A stretch of DNA of 64,000 bases from Corynebacterium matruchotii (lineage in GTDB: Bacteria; Actinomycetota; Actinomycetes; Mycobacteriales; Mycobacteriaceae). Under the pieces are notes generated by a model. It saw only the letters and a program-made list of their open reading frames with translations. It was not told the DNA's origin and searched no databases. Shown piece by piece: positions 51,972 to 61,064 of the stretch. The DNA is taken from positions 496,001 through 560,000 of the forward strand of contig NZ_CP050134.2 of NCBI RefSeq assembly GCF_011612265.2, in the 5' to 3' direction. A program made the position numbers and the translations under genes. Numbering within the stretch: the stretch's first letter is position 1; each line of letters opens with the position of its first letter.

Positions 51972-53246
51972 ATGTCTGCGCTAGCAGTCGTTGTTCTCAT
52001 TGGGCTCAGCACACTCATTTTTTGGGTGGGCATGATTAAGCTCCTTTTCATACCCCTGTCCCTCTATTTTGAGATCCGCCAAACCTGGCGCAACCACCGA
52101 AAAGTAAAAACTGCCCTGGACGATGAGCCCCTCGTGAGCATCATCGTCCCCGGCTATAACGAGGAAAAAGTGCTGGGTGCCTGCATCAGCTCTATTCTGG
52201 CCAGCAGCTACCAGCACTTCGAACTCATCATGGTCAATGATGGGTCCACCGACAGCACCGCCAAGGTGATGCGGGACCTCGCCGAGGCCAACCCCTATAC
52301 CGTGATCTTTGTCGACCAACAAAACTCCGGCAAAGGGGCTGCGCTGAACACCGGCACCGCCTATGCCAATGGTGAGTTCATCATGTACGTGGATTCCGAT
52401 GGAGTTTTCGGCAAAGACACCATTCGGCAGATGCTCAAGGCCTTTGATAGCCCCAAAGTGGGGGCAGTCAGTGGTGATGATCGACCGGTGAATCTCGACC
52501 GGGTACAAACCACCCTGCTTGCGCTCATTTCTCATGTGGGCACTGGGTTTATCCGCCGGGCGCTCGCCGTGGTGAATTGCCTGCCCGTGGTCTCCGGGAA
52601 TAACGGCCTGTTCCGGCTCAAGGCGCTCAAGGCCACCGGGCCGCTACGTACTGACACGCTGGGGGAAGACCTGGAGCTGACCTGGCGAATTCACCGCGCC
52701 GGCTATCGGGTGAACTTTGCCCCACAGGCCGTCGTGTATGCCGAATCACCGTCCACATTGAAAGGGCTATGGCGGCAGCGGGTGCGGTGGGCACGGGGGA
52801 TGCTGCAAGCCACCCGGATTCATAAGAATATGATTTGCAATCCCCATTATGGGGCATTCGGAGCATATTTGCTGTTTAACCTGCTCAGCATGATTATTGT
52901 ACCGGTCGCGCAGATCTTTGTGCTGCTGGGTATGCCTATCGTTATTATTACCGACCCCGACGCGCTTCCCACAACTGCGTTAGGATGGGTGGGGTTCCTC
53001 GGGTTGGCACTAGCGCTTGTTATTTTGATATATTCAATCGCACTAAACCGGGCCTGGGGAGATTTACGCCACATATGGGTCTTTCCCCTTTGGCCCATAT
53101 ACTCCACACTGGTTGGTTTCACGCTTGGTTGGGCCATTATCTTGGAAGTGAAGGGGGCGGAAAAGAATTGGAACAAACTGGAGCGTACCGGCACCATTAG
53201 TGTGAGTGGCCTCAGTGTCGATAAGCAAGAAGCGAGTCCAGCATGA
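51972..53246 (+). CDS. Family 2 processive glycosyltransferase, PgaC/IcaA-like (424 aa)
   Basis: An N-terminal membrane helix (about 5-30) precedes the GT-A domain (about 50-290): VSIIVPGYNEEKVLGAC, VNDGSTDST, D-x-D in YVDSDGVF (141-143), GEDLELTWR (catalytic Asp) and QRVRW (269-273). Three or four further helices form the C-terminal channel (about 287-395). This Q-x-x-R-W architecture polymerises and exports beta-linked sugars such as poly-N-acetylglucosamine or hyaluronan. AAGGAAAC precedes ATG 51972. The next gene overlaps its stop by ATGA. Together with PIG-L, a PNAG-like deacetylated polymer is plausible. Confidence 0.93.
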   Translation: MSALAVVVLIGLSTLIFWVGMIKLLFIPLSLYFEIRQTWRNHRKVKTALDDEPLVSIIVPGYNEEKVLGACISSILASSYQHFELIMVNDGSTDSTAKVMRDLAEANPYTVIFVDQQNSGKGAALNTGTAYANGEFIMYVDSDGVFGKDTIRQMLKAFDSPKVGAVSGDDRPVNLDRVQTTLLALISHVGTGFIRRALAVVNCLPVVSGNNGLFRLKALKATGPLRTDTLGEDLELTWRIHRAGYRVNFAPQAVVYAESPSTLKGLWRQRVRWARGMLQATRIHKNMICNPHYGAFGAYLLFNLLSMIIVPVAQIFVLLGMPIVIITDPDALPTTALGWVGFLGLALALVILIYSIALNRAWGDLRHIWVFPLWPIYSTLVGFTLGWAIILEVKGAEKNWNKLERTGTISVSGLSVDKQEASPA

Positions 53247-54352
53247 AACGCAGAACATTTTTAAAACTTTCATCCTTGTCATCTATCCTGTCGTTCCTAC
53301 CGTTTGGGTCTTCCTCCTGCGGAAAGGGTTACGAGCTGCGGAAACTCAAAAATTCACCGCTGCCGGAAGAGCGCAGCGTGAACTTTGGTTTCGAGGATGT
53401 TTCCAATCCTCATTACGACTGGAAGGCCATGTCGCAGCGGCTTTCCAACGTCAATGCCACCGCCGCCTCCATCTGTGTGGGGCGGATCGAATGGGTGTGT
53501 TTCGACTGGGAGGGGCACCCAGATACTCAGGCCTCTATTAATGGGGCCGACTGGGTGCAGGATGCCATTGATGCGCTCAGGCCGCTCACTATTAACCTCA
53601 CCATTGATACTTTAGTACCCAATACGATCCATAAAAACCCCGAACTAGCTGGGGTTGATCCCGGGGGAGAGCGTTCCGATAAGTTCGCCTCGGTGACCGC
53701 TATCCGCGATGGGGCGGTGGGGGATGGGATTGTGGAGCTGGCGAAAACCATTTCGCACCGCTACAACCCCGACAGCATTTCCCTGACCGAGCTCATGTTT
53801 GACAATTACACGTTTGGGGAGGATGACCTGGCTTCGTATAAGAAGTTCTCCGGGGCATCCGACTGGCCGCGGAAAGACGGTGAGATCAATACTCGGGATC
53901 CTAAGCTGGGGGAATGGCGTTCCGAGGCGTTGCAGCACCTACTCGACCGCATTAAAGGGGTCATCCCCAGCAATGTCGCCCTGGACATGGATGTGCGGGC
54001 TCCCTGGAACGATCCGGGGGCGGATCGGGCTATGTCCGGCCACGATTATGACTTGCTGCTTACCGAGGCCAGCCGCATTGCCGTGTGGAACTATAACGGC
54101 ATGGAGCCCAGCGTGCAGCCAGATTATTCCGAGAAGCTAGCGGAGAGCTTTAACCGACGGTTTGGGGATAACCGTTACGTGCTGTCGACGGGCCTGTGGG
54201 CGGAGGATGAGGCCAACACTATCTCCGCCGATGATATGGCCCTTAACCTGCGGTATTCCGCCAAGGGTGGTGCATCGGCGGTGTCGGTCACCCCGGCCTC
54301 GCGGATGAGCGACGAGCATTGGAAGATGCTGGAGTCTGCCTGGAAGGGCTGA
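53243..54352 (+). CDS. Tat-type exported protein of the polysaccharide operon (369 aa)
   Basis: The N-terminus MKRRTFLKLS is a strong twin-arginine signal (R-R-x-F-L-K), followed by a hydrophobic core to Cys26 (GSSSC). The lipobox is weak because a Ser stands at -3. The mature region begins VNFGFEDVSNPHYDWKAM and has repeated aromatic/acidic segments (RIEWVCFDWEG, SISLTELMFDN, ALDMDVRAPW, AVWNYNG, YVLSTGLWAED), reminiscent of a TIM-barrel glycosidase like the PgaB C-terminal domain. That likeness is structural guesswork. It is translationally coupled to the GT2 gene and ends the operon. Confidence 0.75.
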   Translation: MKRRTFLKLSSLSSILSFLPFGSSSCGKGYELRKLKNSPLPEERSVNFGFEDVSNPHYDWKAMSQRLSNVNATAASICVGRIEWVCFDWEGHPDTQASINGADWVQDAIDALRPLTINLTIDTLVPNTIHKNPELAGVDPGGERSDKFASVTAIRDGAVGDGIVELAKTISHRYNPDSISLTELMFDNYTFGEDDLASYKKFSGASDWPRKDGEINTRDPKLGEWRSEALQHLLDRIKGVIPSNVALDMDVRAPWNDPGADRAMSGHDYDLLLTEASRIAVWNYNGMEPSVQPDYSEKLAESFNRRFGDNRYVLSTGLWAEDEANTISADDMALNLRYSAKGGASAVSVTPASRMSDEHWKMLESAWKG

Positions 54353-54382
54353 TAATAGCCTGGCGGCAAACTTCGTAGAATG

Positions 54383-54413
54383 GCCGGTGTGGCAGTACCA
54401 CCGGCTGTTTTTT
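54383..54413 (+). terminator. Terminator of the polysaccharide operon
   Basis: GCCGGTG (54383-54389) pairs with CACCGGC (54399-54405), followed by TGTTTTTT. Confidence 0.85.
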
Positions 54414-54753
54414 ATCGCCTATCGACGGATTTCCACCCCATAAGAGGGTAATTTGGCGAAAAATTAACATGATAATTGCCCACAACTATAGTGAAAAGGG
54501 GCCAAATTCTTGCCAAGAGATGTCTGAACTAAATCGTCTGATCTTAAGCAAATCCCGAAAAAGTCCGATGTGATTATGGTGAATAATGTCCGATTGGTTG
54601 GTTCGGGATTAATTTGTTTTGCCCCGGATAAGTCCATAAGGGGGTGGGTAATTCTGTGAGATACCACAAAAAACCGGTCGTAGTTGTGTGGGTGGGGTGG
54701 GTGACTTATTACAATCGGAACCATTCGGGTCCGCAAAGTATTGAAGGAATAAC
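54414..54753 (+). promoter_or_regulatory. Intergenic region with promoter for the Ycf46 operon
   Basis: No supported gene. The region is AT-rich in its first half and carries the G-run GTGGGTGGGGTGGGTG at about 54689-54704, which could form a G-quadruplex on the plus strand. GAAGGAATAAC just before ATG 54754 is the ribosome-binding site of the operon's first gene. Confidence 0.4.
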
Positions 54754-56517
54754 ATGCCAGAGTACATTAACCTCAACCCGGTTATCCGTGAGATCAGCGA
54801 CGTGCAGAATAATATTCTTCTGCTCAACGGCAAAATGGACACCATGGGTGCGCAGGTTGGTGCGGTCACCCAAGATCTCAACACCACCCGTCAAAAGCTG
54901 CAAGAACTAGCGGAGGCTTTCGAAAAATTCTCGCGGCAGGCCGAACGTATCGCCGTCGTGCAGCGCGCCGAAACCCAGCTCGGCAATCTCAAAAGCGAAC
55001 TCGACCGGGTTTATGGGCACTACGCGCTCGTTCGCCGCACCAGCGTGGGCGTACTCCAGGCCTTCGACGTGGGAAACGTCACCAATGATGTGGTGGCGCA
55101 GGTGTCTGAAGAGCTCATGATCCAAAGCCCTAGATATTGGCTGGCGCCTGCGCTTGTGGGGTTGGCCGCCTGGTCCCGGGACGACAAGGCGATCTGCGAA
55201 AAGTCCGTGCAAGAGGCCTTTACCCGCGATGCGGCAAAAACCTCTCTTTTCTTTGCGCTCATCTTACGACGCGTCAACCGCCACGATGAGGCCTACACCT
55301 GGCTCAAGCACTACCTTATGAACTGTGATGCCACCAAGCTCACCCGCGAATTCGCCGTCATCCTTGAGGCCACCGCCCGCGGCGCTTTTGGAACCCAGGC
55401 GGAACAACTGCTCACTAACCAGCTGGGGGAGTGGGACGCCGAACTGCGTCAAAACGCCCAGCTGCGGACAGCCCAAGTGACGGCATGGGTGGAAGAAATC
55501 GCCAGCAATAGGGAACAGCTTGTCGTCGACGACTACGAGAATCTGCGCAAGCTCAGCCCCGACTTTGATCGCATGCGATCACTGCTGGAATCCGCCACCG
55601 CCCTGGGGGTGACCGCGAAAAAATACGAAGAAATCCGCGACCGGCTCGATGCGCCCGTCGGCAAGATCGAAGACCTGCTCGACGACCTGTTGGAGAAACT
55701 CGTCACAGAATATGATGCGGAAGAACTGCCGCTGCGTCGCAAAGCTGCCTATGCCGAAGCCGTCATTGAATCCAACGGCGACTTGGCGCAGGCGCAGGTC
55801 AAGACCGACAAATACGTGCGGGCGCTAGCGAACACTGTCGACGCCGTAAGCCTGCAAACCCAAGCCGCCATTACCCCCGAACGATTGGGTGTTTCCATCA
55901 GCACCCAACGCACCGCCATCGGCAACGGCCTCGACAACGTGCGCGCCGCTATCGACGAATACACCAGCCGCTACCGGCGGGATTTCCTCCCCGCCGCCAC
56001 CATCATCCTAGATGGCACCCACTCCGGCTACGCCTCCCAATTCGGGTTCGTCGAATTCCGGTGCGCCACCAACGAAGATGAGCAAGCCGTCCGCCAGCGG
56101 CTCGGCGAATACTGGGAAACCCTCTTCACGCCGCACATCAACCAGGCAACCTTCCAACAGTCGGACATGATTATGCCGATCATGGTCGGCGTCATCACCT
56201 CTGTGGCGTTCCTCCTCGGCATGAAACTTCTCGGCCTGTTCATGGTGGTGCTGGTAGTCATTGCCGTGGCGTTTTATATCCACCGGAAGAAAACCCTGGC
56301 GGAACGCAATGTTGCCGAATTGCATGTGGCGAAAGAGCAGGCCATCCAAATATCGAATAACGTTATTACGGAAGCCCGCGCGGAATTCACCGACCTCATG
56401 CTGGAATTCGAAGACCGGGACGCCGAGCAGGCGGAACTCACCCGGGTGTTCGCCACCTGGCCATCCCGTACCACCAATGCTCTTCACTCTTCCACGACCC
56501 ATAATGAGGCGCGTTAA
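54754..56517 (+). CDS. Coiled-coil protein with C-terminal membrane hairpin (587 aa)
   Basis: Residues about 5-80 form a long heptad coil (IREISDVQNNILLLNGKMDTMG...QKLQELAEAFEKFSRQAERI). A helical domain of about 380 residues follows. Two closely spaced hydrophobic segments at about 475-510 (IMPIMVGVITSVAFLLGM, LGLFMVVLVVIAVAFYI) anchor it, and a further coiled coil ends the protein. Nothing resembles a known enzyme. It is the first gene of a four-gene operon (gaps of 1-2 bp) ending in a Ycf46-like AAA+ ATPase and may be the remodelled substrate or membrane platform. Confidence 0.85.
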   Translation: MPEYINLNPVIREISDVQNNILLLNGKMDTMGAQVGAVTQDLNTTRQKLQELAEAFEKFSRQAERIAVVQRAETQLGNLKSELDRVYGHYALVRRTSVGVLQAFDVGNVTNDVVAQVSEELMIQSPRYWLAPALVGLAAWSRDDKAICEKSVQEAFTRDAAKTSLFFALILRRVNRHDEAYTWLKHYLMNCDATKLTREFAVILEATARGAFGTQAEQLLTNQLGEWDAELRQNAQLRTAQVTAWVEEIASNREQLVVDDYENLRKLSPDFDRMRSLLESATALGVTAKKYEEIRDRLDAPVGKIEDLLDDLLEKLVTEYDAEELPLRRKAAYAEAVIESNGDLAQAQVKTDKYVRALANTVDAVSLQTQAAITPERLGVSISTQRTAIGNGLDNVRAAIDEYTSRYRRDFLPAATIILDGTHSGYASQFGFVEFRCATNEDEQAVRQRLGEYWETLFTPHINQATFQQSDMIMPIMVGVITSVAFLLGMKLLGLFMVVLVVIAVAFYIHRKKTLAERNVAELHVAKEQAIQISNNVITEARAEFTDLMLEFEDRDAEQAELTRVFATWPSRTTNALHSSTTHNEAR

Positions 56518-56518
56518 C

Positions 56519-56893
56519 ATGACCCAACCACCAGAATCCCACCTGCCCGAACAGTCGAACCAACCCCCGGCGAGAATCAACCCATACGCAGCTCCGCCGG
56601 CACCAATGCCGCAGGCCGGGCCGCCGGCAACCCAACAACCCGCCCAAACACCAGGCCAAGTCCTGCCCACAATCCGCCGGGAGCGGCGCCGACCCCGATT
56701 CACCACACCCCCACCACCCGAAAACCAACGACCCGGCGAAACCACCGTCCTCGACCGCATGAGCCTGCTCGGCGAACTTCACGACGACAACTCTCAACCA
56801 GCCTTTGGTCGCAACCGTAATATCGCCGGCAGTCTCCCCGACTGGTCACCCCAACCGCCAGGGGAAATCCTCATCAATCGGAGGCGGCCCTAA
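56519..56893 (+). CDS. Proline-rich disordered protein (124 aa)
   Basis: Over a quarter Pro, with Arg, Gln and Asn: PPAPMPQAGPPATQQPAQ and IRRERRRPRFTTPPPPENQ, ending LINRRRP. It contains one short possible helix (TVLDRMSLLGELHDD) that could be an interaction motif. There is no signal or membrane segment. It begins one base after the upstream stop and is followed after 2 bp by the 170-residue gene, so it is in the same operon. Probably a flexible adaptor; that is inference. Confidence 0.75.
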   Translation: MTQPPESHLPEQSNQPPARINPYAAPPAPMPQAGPPATQQPAQTPGQVLPTIRRERRRPRFTTPPPPENQRPGETTVLDRMSLLGELHDDNSQPAFGRNRNIAGSLPDWSPQPPGEILINRRRP

Positions 56894-56895
56894 CC

Positions 56896-57408
56896 ATGGC
56901 GAACGCGTACGAAACCTGGGCCCGGGCCCTCCGCAGCTGGGCCACCGACCCCACCGTCACCCTCGACGGTCTCCCACCCATCACCGCGGGATCCTTCAAC
57001 CCCACCGTGCACCGCCGCCTGCTCAAACACATCGAACGGGCCCTAAGCATTGCCGACACCCGCTGGTCCGAAACCCTTACCAACCTCCCCGCCACTGCCG
57101 ACTACCACGAATTCGAACGCTGGTGGCTCACCACTCGAAACAACCTGGCCCGCCGCATGCACCTCTGCAACCACCCCGGTCTCCCCGACGAGATACGGTC
57201 AACCCTGCTGAGCGACGCCCAAACCCGCATCGGCAATTGGCAACATCACGTCGAAAGCATCCTCCGCCGCAGCTCCGTCGCTGGGGAACTCCCCACCGCC
57301 ACCGAACAGCGCATCTACGACCTCGTCCGCAGCACCCCACTCACCGCTGTTCTCGACCCCACCTACGGCACCGCGACCCGCCTCACCCACGCACTCGAAC
57401 AATCATAA
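56896..57408 (+). CDS. Helical hypothetical protein of the Ycf46 operon (170 aa)
   Basis: A small Trp/Arg-rich helical protein starting MANAYETWARALRSWATDPT. Segments RRLLKHIERALSIADTRW, HEFERWWLTTRNNLARRM and TRIGNWQHHVESILRR predict four or five amphipathic helices, forming a bundle. There is no enzymatic motif. It lies 2 bp after the Pro-rich gene and 2 bp before the AAA+ gene. Its consistent cotranscription suggests a partner of the ATPase. I do not recognise the family. Confidence 0.75.
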   Translation: MANAYETWARALRSWATDPTVTLDGLPPITAGSFNPTVHRRLLKHIERALSIADTRWSETLTNLPATADYHEFERWWLTTRNNLARRMHLCNHPGLPDEIRSTLLSDAQTRIGNWQHHVESILRRSSVAGELPTATEQRIYDLVRSTPLTAVLDPTYGTATRLTHALEQS

Positions 57409-57410
57409 TC

Positions 57411-58961
57411 ATGCCCAACTATCTCGAAACCACCGAAATCATCACCCGCTATCTCAAAGCCCGCGTCCCCCTCATCGTCGTGAAATCCACCGAGCCGGTC
57501 CGGGTCTTCAGTATCCTCCGCACCATCAGCACCAATATTCCCTCCCTCCCCTTCTTCTACTACTCTGCTGCCGACGGCCTCCGGGAACTCGCCTCCAACC
57601 AGCTCGTCCTCGAAGACCAATCCCTCGCCGCCGCCCTCGACCAGGCAAAAACCATGTTCAAAGCCCGGCGGAACGTGAACTTCATCTTCACCGAAATCGA
57701 CCACCTCGACTCCGACACCCCCACCGCCCGACACTTCTGCCAAATGGTGCGCATCGCCGAAGAATACCAAGGCGCAATCATCCTCCTCGCCGACAAACCC
57801 GTCTGGTCCGGCCTCGCCCGGCTCGGCATGTCCGTCACCCTCGACCTCCCCACCACTGAAGAAATATTCGAACTGGTGTCCGGCATGATGAAGGGGCATT
57901 CCACCGCCATCCCCGTCGAATGGGCGGAATCCGACATGCGGGCCGCCGCCGAAATCCTCACCGGCATCACCGAAGCCGAAGTCGTCAACGTCCTAGCCAC
58001 CATGCTTGTCAAAGGCGCAATCCGTGCCGAAGACCTCGCCGAACTCTCCAGATTCAAAGACTCCATCTTTGGCGAACTCACCGGCATCGAACGCATCCGG
58101 CTCGACGACAACTACCACGTGGGCGGACTCGACAACCTCAACGCCTGGTTGAAAAAACGCAAAGCCCTCATGAAAACCGACCTCTCCGGCACCAGACTCC
58201 ACCCACCCAAAGGCATCCTCCTGTGCGGCGTCCCCGGCTGCGGTAAATCCCTCTCCGCAAAAAACATCGCCGTCCAATGGGAACTCCCACTCTACCGGCT
58301 CGACATGGGCGCCATCCTGGGCATGTACGTTGGCGAATCCGAACAAAACCTCCGCGAAGCCCTCGAAACCGCCGAACGCATGGCACCCTGCGTGCTCTGG
58401 ATCGATGAAATCGAAAAAGGCCTCGCTACCGGCTCCGGTGACAGCTCCGTCACGAAACGCCTCATCGGCCAATTCCTCTTCTGGCTCCAAGAATCCCAAG
58501 CCAAAGTCTTCATCGTCGCCACCGCCAACGACGTCTCCACCCTCCCACCAGAACTACTTCGCAAAGGCCGCTTCGACGAAATCTTCTTCGTCGACCTCCC
58601 CACCGAAACCGAACGCACCGACATCATCGACCTATGCTTCTGGAAATACACCAACCACGCCATCCCCAGCCACCTCGTTGCGGAACTCGCCGAAGTCTCC
58701 GAAGGATTCGCCGGCTCCGACATTGACGCCGTAGTCCACGACATTGGTTCGGAAATGCTCTTCAACAACACCACCGAACTGCCCCCATCCGACTATATTC
58801 GCAGCCAATTCCGCAACGTTGTTCCCTTCAGCCAAACCAACCCGGAAGAACTCGCCGCCATCCGCGATTGGGGTCGCCACCGGGCGGTACCCGCCGGCCG
58901 CACCATCGCCGACTCGCCCGACAACAACTCCGTCTTCGCCGGCCGCACCATCGTCCTCTAA
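57411..58961 (+). CDS. Ycf46-like AAA+ ATPase (516 aa)
   Basis: The N-terminal half is the degenerate AAA-like domain of Ycf46 proteins (RARVPLIVVKS-type strand at about 15-25, FIFTEIDHLDSDTPTARHF and AIILLADKPVW). The active AAA module follows: GGLDNLNAWLKKRK (about 238), Walker A GVPGCGKS (273-280), Walker B VLWIDEIEKG (328-337), sensor 1 IVATANDVS and Arg finger LLRKGRFDE (383-390). No protease or DNA-binding domain is attached. Ycf46 is widespread in cyanobacteria with poorly known function. Here it closes an operon with a coiled-coil membrane protein, a Pro-rich protein and a helical protein. Confidence 0.92.
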   Translation: MPNYLETTEIITRYLKARVPLIVVKSTEPVRVFSILRTISTNIPSLPFFYYSAADGLRELASNQLVLEDQSLAAALDQAKTMFKARRNVNFIFTEIDHLDSDTPTARHFCQMVRIAEEYQGAIILLADKPVWSGLARLGMSVTLDLPTTEEIFELVSGMMKGHSTAIPVEWAESDMRAAAEILTGITEAEVVNVLATMLVKGAIRAEDLAELSRFKDSIFGELTGIERIRLDDNYHVGGLDNLNAWLKKRKALMKTDLSGTRLHPPKGILLCGVPGCGKSLSAKNIAVQWELPLYRLDMGAILGMYVGESEQNLREALETAERMAPCVLWIDEIEKGLATGSGDSSVTKRLIGQFLFWLQESQAKVFIVATANDVSTLPPELLRKGRFDEIFFVDLPTETERTDIIDLCFWKYTNHAIPSHLVAELAEVSEGFAGSDIDAVVHDIGSEMLFNNTTELPPSDYIRSQFRNVVPFSQTNPEELAAIRDWGRHRAVPAGRTIADSPDNNSVFAGRTIVL

Positions 58962-58968
58962 CCGGCAA

Positions 58969-60261
58969 TCATTGCGCGCAATTTTCCACCCGTTTACGTT
59001 TCCGCCGATGGGTGGAATCCGCAACATACGGCTCAAACTCCACCCGGGGCGGCACAAACCCCAACCGCTCCGCCAACCCATCCAACTCGGCCCGCACCCG
59101 ATCCAACACCTCACCCACCAGCGGCGCCACAAACACCACCAGCCGATCATCCGAATGCCGCTCCACCCGAAACTCCGAAACCCCAGGCACATACAAAAAA
59201 CACCGCTCCACCATGTCCGGAAACACCGAAACCCGACCATCACCTCCTACGGCTGGAAACGAAAACACATCATCCTCCCGCCCCGCAATCTTCGCCACAA
59301 CCGTCGTCGCCTGACCACACCCACACACCTGATTCGCCGCCAACGTCAACACGTCGTTAAGCCGATAACGCACAATCGGCTGCGACCGCCGTCGAAAATC
59401 AGTAATAATCGGCACAAACCGGGAATCGTCCACAAACTCCTTCTCAAAATAACAAATATCCTCATTCAAATGCATCGACCCAAACGGGCACGTATACCCC
59501 AAAAAACCCTCAGTACACTGGTACGCCTGAAAAATTACCTCCTGCCCAAACACCTCCCGAAACCGCCGCTCATCAAACGACGTCAACACCTCCGCCACCG
59601 AAATCACCCGCGCCGGGCATAGCCGCAACTCCCCAGCAACCACAGCATCCGCAAGCACACTCAACACCGACGGGGGAGCCACCACCACAGTCGGCCGATA
59701 TGACCCCAACGCCGCAATATGCTCCGCCATCGGCCGATACACATCAAAAAACCGAAACTGAATCACCCGCGAATTCACCGTCTCATACAGATTATTATTC
59801 GCCCGCAGAAAAAACGCGATCCGCTGCCCCGAAAGCGACGGCAAAAACCGCGCCAACACCGCACCCGCCCACGCACACCGCTCCCGATCGCTCACAATGA
59901 ACAAACCCCGATGCCCACTCGTCCCCGACGACAACCCCACCGAAACCCCACGATACGTAGGCGAAAAATCCCGGGACCGCTCCGCCGCCACCGCAATCTC
60001 CAACGCCCGATCCCGATCCAACCCCACCGTATTGAGCCTATTAAAATTCGCCATCATCGACTCCTTATCCATCACCGGCAACTTCCCTAAATCGGCACGA
60101 GAACCCACCCGGGGAAGCGTCGCAAAATACGGCGAATGCCGCCGCAAAAACCGAAACTGCCGCCGAACATACCGCTCCTGCAACCTGTCAATAGCCGCCC
60201 GCGACCGCAACCGCCGCCACCGACTCTGCGCAAAATACCCGGCAATCAGCAACGACGTCAC
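58969..60261 (-). CDS. Adenylate-forming enzyme, coenzyme F390 synthetase-related (430 aa)
   Basis: The protein resembles the PaaK/F390-synthetase branch of adenylate-forming enzymes: GVSVGLSSGTSGHRGLF is the ATP phosphate loop (S-S-G-T-S-G), and SQPIVRYRLNDVLTLA is the R-Y-x-x-x-D motif. A Cys-x-Cys zinc-like CGCGQATT follows, then a C-terminal lid ending RKRKRVE. F390-synthetase-related proteins of unknown function form their own clade. Start is GTG 60261 overlapping the MBL stop by four bases. It is the last gene of a three-gene minus-strand operon. The acid it activates is unknown. Confidence 0.85.
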   Translation of the reverse strand: MTSLLIAGYFAQSRWRRLRSRAAIDRLQERYVRRQFRFLRRHSPYFATLPRVGSRADLGKLPVMDKESMMANFNRLNTVGLDRDRALEIAVAAERSRDFSPTYRGVSVGLSSGTSGHRGLFIVSDRERCAWAGAVLARFLPSLSGQRIAFFLRANNNLYETVNSRVIQFRFFDVYRPMAEHIAALGSYRPTVVVAPPSVLSVLADAVVAGELRLCPARVISVAEVLTSFDERRFREVFGQEVIFQAYQCTEGFLGYTCPFGSMHLNEDICYFEKEFVDDSRFVPIITDFRRRSQPIVRYRLNDVLTLAANQVCGCGQATTVVAKIAGREDDVFSFPAVGGDGRVSVFPDMVERCFLYVPGVSEFRVERHSDDRLVVFVAPLVGEVLDRVRAELDGLAERLGFVPPRVEFEPYVADSTHRRKRKRVENCAQ

Positions 60262-61064
60262 AGCAGCTCCCGCCGATCATACTGCCCATGGCTGAAATAC
60301 ACCGGAATTCCCCGATCCACAACCCCCTGCACCAGCGTTGCCGTCTCCTTATACGTCTCATAATCCCGCTGAATCAACCTCGTAGGCAGCCGCAACTGCG
60401 ACGAATATGGCAACAAATCATTCCCCCACGACGCATCCGTCGCAATAAGCAACCGGCCCGGAATATACGCCCCCACCTGGCCCGCCGCATGACCCGGCAA
60501 CCGCACCAACAACAAACTCCCATCCCCAAACACATCATGACCAACAAGCCCCGTGTCCGGATCCTGCACCAACGACTGCACCGGCATCACCGACGCATTC
60601 TGCGCCAGCCACGACGGCACCAATGCCGGAAACACCAAATCCCGCACCCGCGCATTCCCCAACACCTCATACGCATCCGCCGACATAATAATCTCACTCT
60701 CGGGAAAAAACTTCACCCCACCAATATGGTCAGGGTGCAAATGTGACAACACCACCCGCCGAATCTGCCCCACATCAATCCCATCCCGAGCCAACTGCGC
60801 CGGAATCTCATCCTCCGCCGTCACCCGCGTCGGAGTCACCTTGTTATACAGAAATCCCCGCACCCCAGAGCGGAAAATATCCTGCGAATACCCCGTATCG
60901 AGCAGCATATAGCCCTCCGACTCGTGCTCAATCAGAAACACCCCAGCCGGAAACGCCCGACTAGGATCCATATCACGCGGCAACCCCCGATACATGACCC
61001 GCAAATTATTCATGCAATAACCGCACTGATAATACCGAACACTCTTAATCAATTGATTCGACAT
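60258..61064 (-). CDS. MBL-fold hydrolase (268 aa)
   Basis: A metallo-beta-lactamase-fold hydrolase of N-acyl-homoserine-lactonase type: FLIEHESEGYMLLDTGYS, then the H-x-H-x-D-H motif in LSHLHPDHIGGVKFF, LVRLPGHAAGQVG with the next His, and IATDASWG with the bridging Asp. The last His is in PVYFSHGQYD. I chose ATG 61064, preceded by GAAGGGATAC, over an ATG six codons upstream. It overlaps both neighbours. In this operon it could cleave the thioester or ester formed by the adenylate-forming enzyme. Confidence 0.9.
   Translation of the reverse strand: MSNQLIKSVRYYQCGYCMNNLRVMYRGLPRDMDPSRAFPAGVFLIEHESEGYMLLDTGYSQDIFRSGVRGFLYNKVTPTRVTAEDEIPAQLARDGIDVGQIRRVVLSHLHPDHIGGVKFFPESEIIMSADAYEVLGNARVRDLVFPALVPSWLAQNASVMPVQSLVQDPDTGLVGHDVFGDGSLLLVRLPGHAAGQVGAYIPGRLLIATDASWGNDLLPYSSQLRLPTRLIQRDYETYKETATLVQGVVDRGIPVYFSHGQYDRRELL

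Noticed and set aside
58744..59622. Plus-strand frame running from the end of the AAA+ gene into the F390-related gene
   Set aside because: Arg/His/Pro-rich translation with no RBS, overlapping two well-supported genes.
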